A stretch of 64,000 nt of DNA, from assembly GCA_903875225.1 (NCBI GenBank), contig CAIQVJ010000028.1, positions 124,001-188,000 of the forward strand, read 5' to 3'. The notes under the pieces were generated by a model, which did not search any database, was not told the DNA's origin, and saw nothing but the letters and a program-made list of their open reading frames with translations. Both the position numbers and the translations under genes were made by a program. Positions within the stretch are counted from its first letter, which is position 1, and every line of letters starts with the position of its first letter. Positions 62,115 to 64,000 of the stretch are shown piece by piece. The DNA is from an uncultured Pseudomonadota bacterium (lineage in GTDB: Bacteria > Myxococcota_A > UBA796 > SXON01).

Positions 62115-64000
62115 CTACGCTGGCTTGAACGCCGAGTAGATCACCCAGCGCCAGCAATCCCGGATGGCGCCGGAGGGCGAGATCTCGAACGGGTGCACCG
62201 CACGGACCTCCTCCGGGGCGTGCACGTACAGGTCCTTGATCTGGTGACGGTGCAGGGGCGGAGTCTCCCACGTGGCGATCCAGTTGTCGATGTCCTCCCA
62301 CTGCAGGAATTCCTCGGTGGTGACGTCGACGAACCCGGCCCCCGAGAGCAGCTCCCGCATGTCCTCGTCGTAGAGGTTGTTCACGAACAACGGTTGCTTC
62401 TTCTTGACGATCTGGAACATCCAGGGCCCGTCCACCGCGCTGAACGGCACCCACTGCCCCACCACGAACTGGCCACCGGGCTTGATCACGCGGAAGATCT
62501 CGGAGAGCGGGCGCTCGGGCTGCGGCAGGAGGTGCAACACCTCGCGATTGCACACGCCGTCGAAGGTGTTGTCCGCAAACGGGATCTCGTACACGTCTCC
62601 GAGGATCACCTCGTCCAACCGGGTCCTGGCGAGCGCGACCATCTCGGGAGTGAGGTCGAGGCCGATCACGCGCCCGACCTTTCCCTTGAACGACGCGCCG
62701 ACCACCCCGCTGCCACAGCACACGTCGAGGATGACGGAGTCTTCCGACATCTTCGACGACCCGCCGTGAAGGCCGAGCAGGCCGGCGTTCGTGATCCAGT
62801 CGGCGGAGGTGTGCCAGTTCTTGGAGCGGATCCCGAACTGCTGGCGGTAGATCTCCTTGTCGACGAGGTGCTCCACGCGCTCGTACCGGGCGCGCTCGCT
62901 CGCCCGACGGGAGGCGGTCCGGGCGCGGCTCGCCTCGATCGCGCGCCCGACGATCGCCGCGGCCTCGACCGGATGGCCCCGCAACCACGCCGCCAATGCG
63001 CTCCCTACGGCATCCTCGACCGCCCGACCGGCCACCGTGTCGAGCAGCCGGGTCTTGGTCTGACCCTCGAAGTGGGGGTCACGCATCCGGACCGAGAGCA
63101 CGGCCACGAGACCCTCCATCGCGTCGCTCCCGTCGAGCGGCTCGCCCGGGTCGAGCAGGCGCGTCTCCCGGGCGTACCGCGTGAGCGCGTGCCCGACGGC
63201 GGCCCGGAAGCCATCTGCATGGGCACCGCCCAGCGGCGTGTGCACATGGTTCACGAAGCAGACGAGCTCCTCGGCGAAGGCCCGCGTCCACAACAGCGCG
63301 GCGTCCACCTGCGGCTCCCCGGAGGAGCCGGTGACGATCGGCTCCGGGTGCACCAGTTCGTGGGGTCCGCCGAGCCACCGTACGAACCCCGCCAGCCCCT
63401 CATCCGAGGAGAACTGCACCGTCCCGCCGGGGCGGGTGAGCGTACAGGCCAGGCCCGCCGTCAGCCAGCACTGCGACCGCAGCCAGCGCTCCACGGCCTG
63501 CGGATCGGCGCGCTCCCCGCCGAAGATCGTGGGGTCGGGCAGGAATGTCACGCGTGTTCCGGTCACTCCCGTGGTCCCCACGCGGCGGAACGACTCGATC
63601 CTGCGGCCGAGCGCCCAGCGCCCGCTCCACACCTGCCCATCCCGGCGCACCTCGAGCACGAAGTGCGAGGAGAGGGCGTTCACGCACGTGAGCCCCACGC
63701 CGTGCAGGCCTCCAGGCAGCTTGTAGGCGCCCTCCTTGAACTTTCCACCCGCGTGGAGCTCGCTCACGAGGACCTCGGGGATCGGGCGCCCGCTCACGTG
63801 CATGTCGAGCGGCATGCCCCGGCCATCGTCCTCCACCGTCCACGTGCCCTCCGCGTCCACCGTGACGCGGATGTTCGAGGCCTTGCCGGCCAACGCCTCG
63901 TCGAGCGCGTTCTGCAGCACCTCGATGACGAGCTGCATCACCCCCGCGGCGCCGGTGGACCCGACGTACATCGCGGGGCGCATCCGCACGGCGTCGAGGG
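62115..64000 (-). CDS. GyrB-like ATPase/transducer fused to a SAM methyltransferase (5' truncated by window)
   Basis: The frame runs off the window; the visible start LDAVRMRPAMYVGS is the GyrB opening, so only a few dozen residues are missing. Numbering from the ATG at 63989, residues 1-367 are a GyrB/ParE-type GHKL ATPase and transducer: N box QLVIEVLQNALDEALAG, G1 EDDGRGMP, G2 LPGGLHGVG, and the transducer Lys in HFEGQTKTRL. The TOPRIM motif (EGDSAGG) is absent. From about 368 (near 62885) to the stop is a class I SAM methyltransferase: VILDVCCGSGVVG, VIGLDLTPEMVALAR, GDVYEIPFADNTFD and IKPGGQFVVGQW. No stop or Shine-Dalgarno separates the two parts. Confidence 0.85.
   Translation of the reverse strand, partial: LDAVRMRPAMYVGSTGAAGVMQLVIEVLQNALDEALAGKASNIRVTVDAEGTWTVEDDGRGMPLDMHVSGRPIPEVLVSELHAGGKFKEGAYKLPGGLHGVGLTCVNALSSHFVLEVRRDGQVWSGRWALGRRIESFRRVGTTGVTGTRVTFLPDPTIFGGERADPQAVERWLRSQCWLTAGLACTLTRPGGTVQFSSDEGLAGFVRWLGGPHELVHPEPIVTGSSGEPQVDAALLWTRAFAEELVCFVNHVHTPLGGAHADGFRAAVGHALTRYARETRLLDPGEPLDGSDAMEGLVAVLSVRMRDPHFEGQTKTRLLDTVAGRAVEDAVGSALAAWLRGHPVEAAAIVGRAIEASRARTASRRASERARYERVEHLVDKEIYRQQFGIRSKNWHTSADWITNAGLLGLHGGSSKMSEDSVILDVCCGSGVVGASFKGKVGRVIGLDLTPEMVALARTRLDEVILGDVYEIPFADNTFDGVCNREVLHLLPQPERPLSEIFRVIKPGGQFVVGQWVPFSAVDGPWMFQIVKKKQPLFVNNLYDEDMRELLSGAGFVDVTTEEFLQWEDIDNWIATWETPPLHRHQIKDLYVHAPEEVRAVHPFEISPSGAIRDCWRWVIYSAFKPA

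Overview
The window is a high-GC chromosomal segment of a free-living, predatory-type or soil/aquatic bacterium, most likely Myxococcota or a close deltaproteobacterial relative. I infer this from the very high third-position GC, several lipoproteins with MopE-type Asp-rich metal-binding motifs, eukaryote-like Ser/Thr kinases (one with the HRDVSP active site common in myxobacteria), a coupled FHA/PP2C pair, AgmX/PglI- and TonB_C-like domains, and a fused isobutyryl-CoA mutase. No phage, insertion sequence, CRISPR array, tRNA or rRNA is visible.

Layout. 1-2.8 kb: tail of a kinase gene, then a minus-strand unit (lipoprotein, ECF sigma factor, small membrane protein). 2.8-8.9 kb: sulfotransferase-DUF1214 fusion, GT2 glycosyltransferase, membrane phosphoglycerol-transferase-like enzyme and a lipid kinase. 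8.9-11.5 kb: a lipoprotein, then about 1.35 kb with no credible ORF, then regulatory DNA. 11.5-23.4 kb: metabolic enzymes (extradiol dioxygenase, molybdopterin oxidoreductase, PHP phosphoesterase, class I fumarase), lipoproteins, a large kinase and a small DNA-binding protein. 23.4-28.0 kb: a tight minus-strand operon of kinase, UbiA-family transferase, lipid kinase and TSUP permease. 28.3-39.9 kb: a Big2 lipoprotein, FHA/PP2C pair, secreted Cys peptidase-like protein, RNA methyltransferase/TonB receptor pair and a two-component system. 40.3-47.2 kb: icmF with coupled secreted and membrane proteins. 47.2-62.1 kb: mainly envelope and secreted proteins (giant WD40 protein, sulfatase-like enzyme with tandem repeats, polytopic proteins, metallophosphatase, DUF350 protein, transglutaminase-like protein, QueG-like Fe-S protein). 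62.1-64 kb: a gyrase-B-like ATPase fused to a methyltransferase, running off the window.

The two most unusual items are these. First, the minus strand of 9877-11221 looks like a giant structured non-coding RNA. It has about 18 hairpins capped by GNRA or UUCG tetraloops, many with G-U wobbles that pair only on the minus strand. It begins exactly where a perfect sigma-54 consensus promoter (11231-11248) predicts and ends at a GC hairpin followed by a T-rich run. Two matching 18-bp dyads lie about 77 and 153 bp upstream of the predicted start, where enhancer-binding activators normally sit. I recognise no known RNA family. Second, the ORF at 62115-64000 joins an apparently complete GyrB-type GHKL ATPase plus transducer directly to a class I SAM methyltransferase, at the point where the TOPRIM domain should begin.

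Recurring themes are envelope and surface functions (at least seven lipoproteins, two alkaline-phosphatase-superfamily membrane enzymes, two diacylglycerol-kinase-type lipid kinases, a UbiA-family transferase, a TonB receptor) and phospho-signalling (three Ser/Thr kinase genes, FHA/PP2C, an ECF sigma factor and a two-component system).
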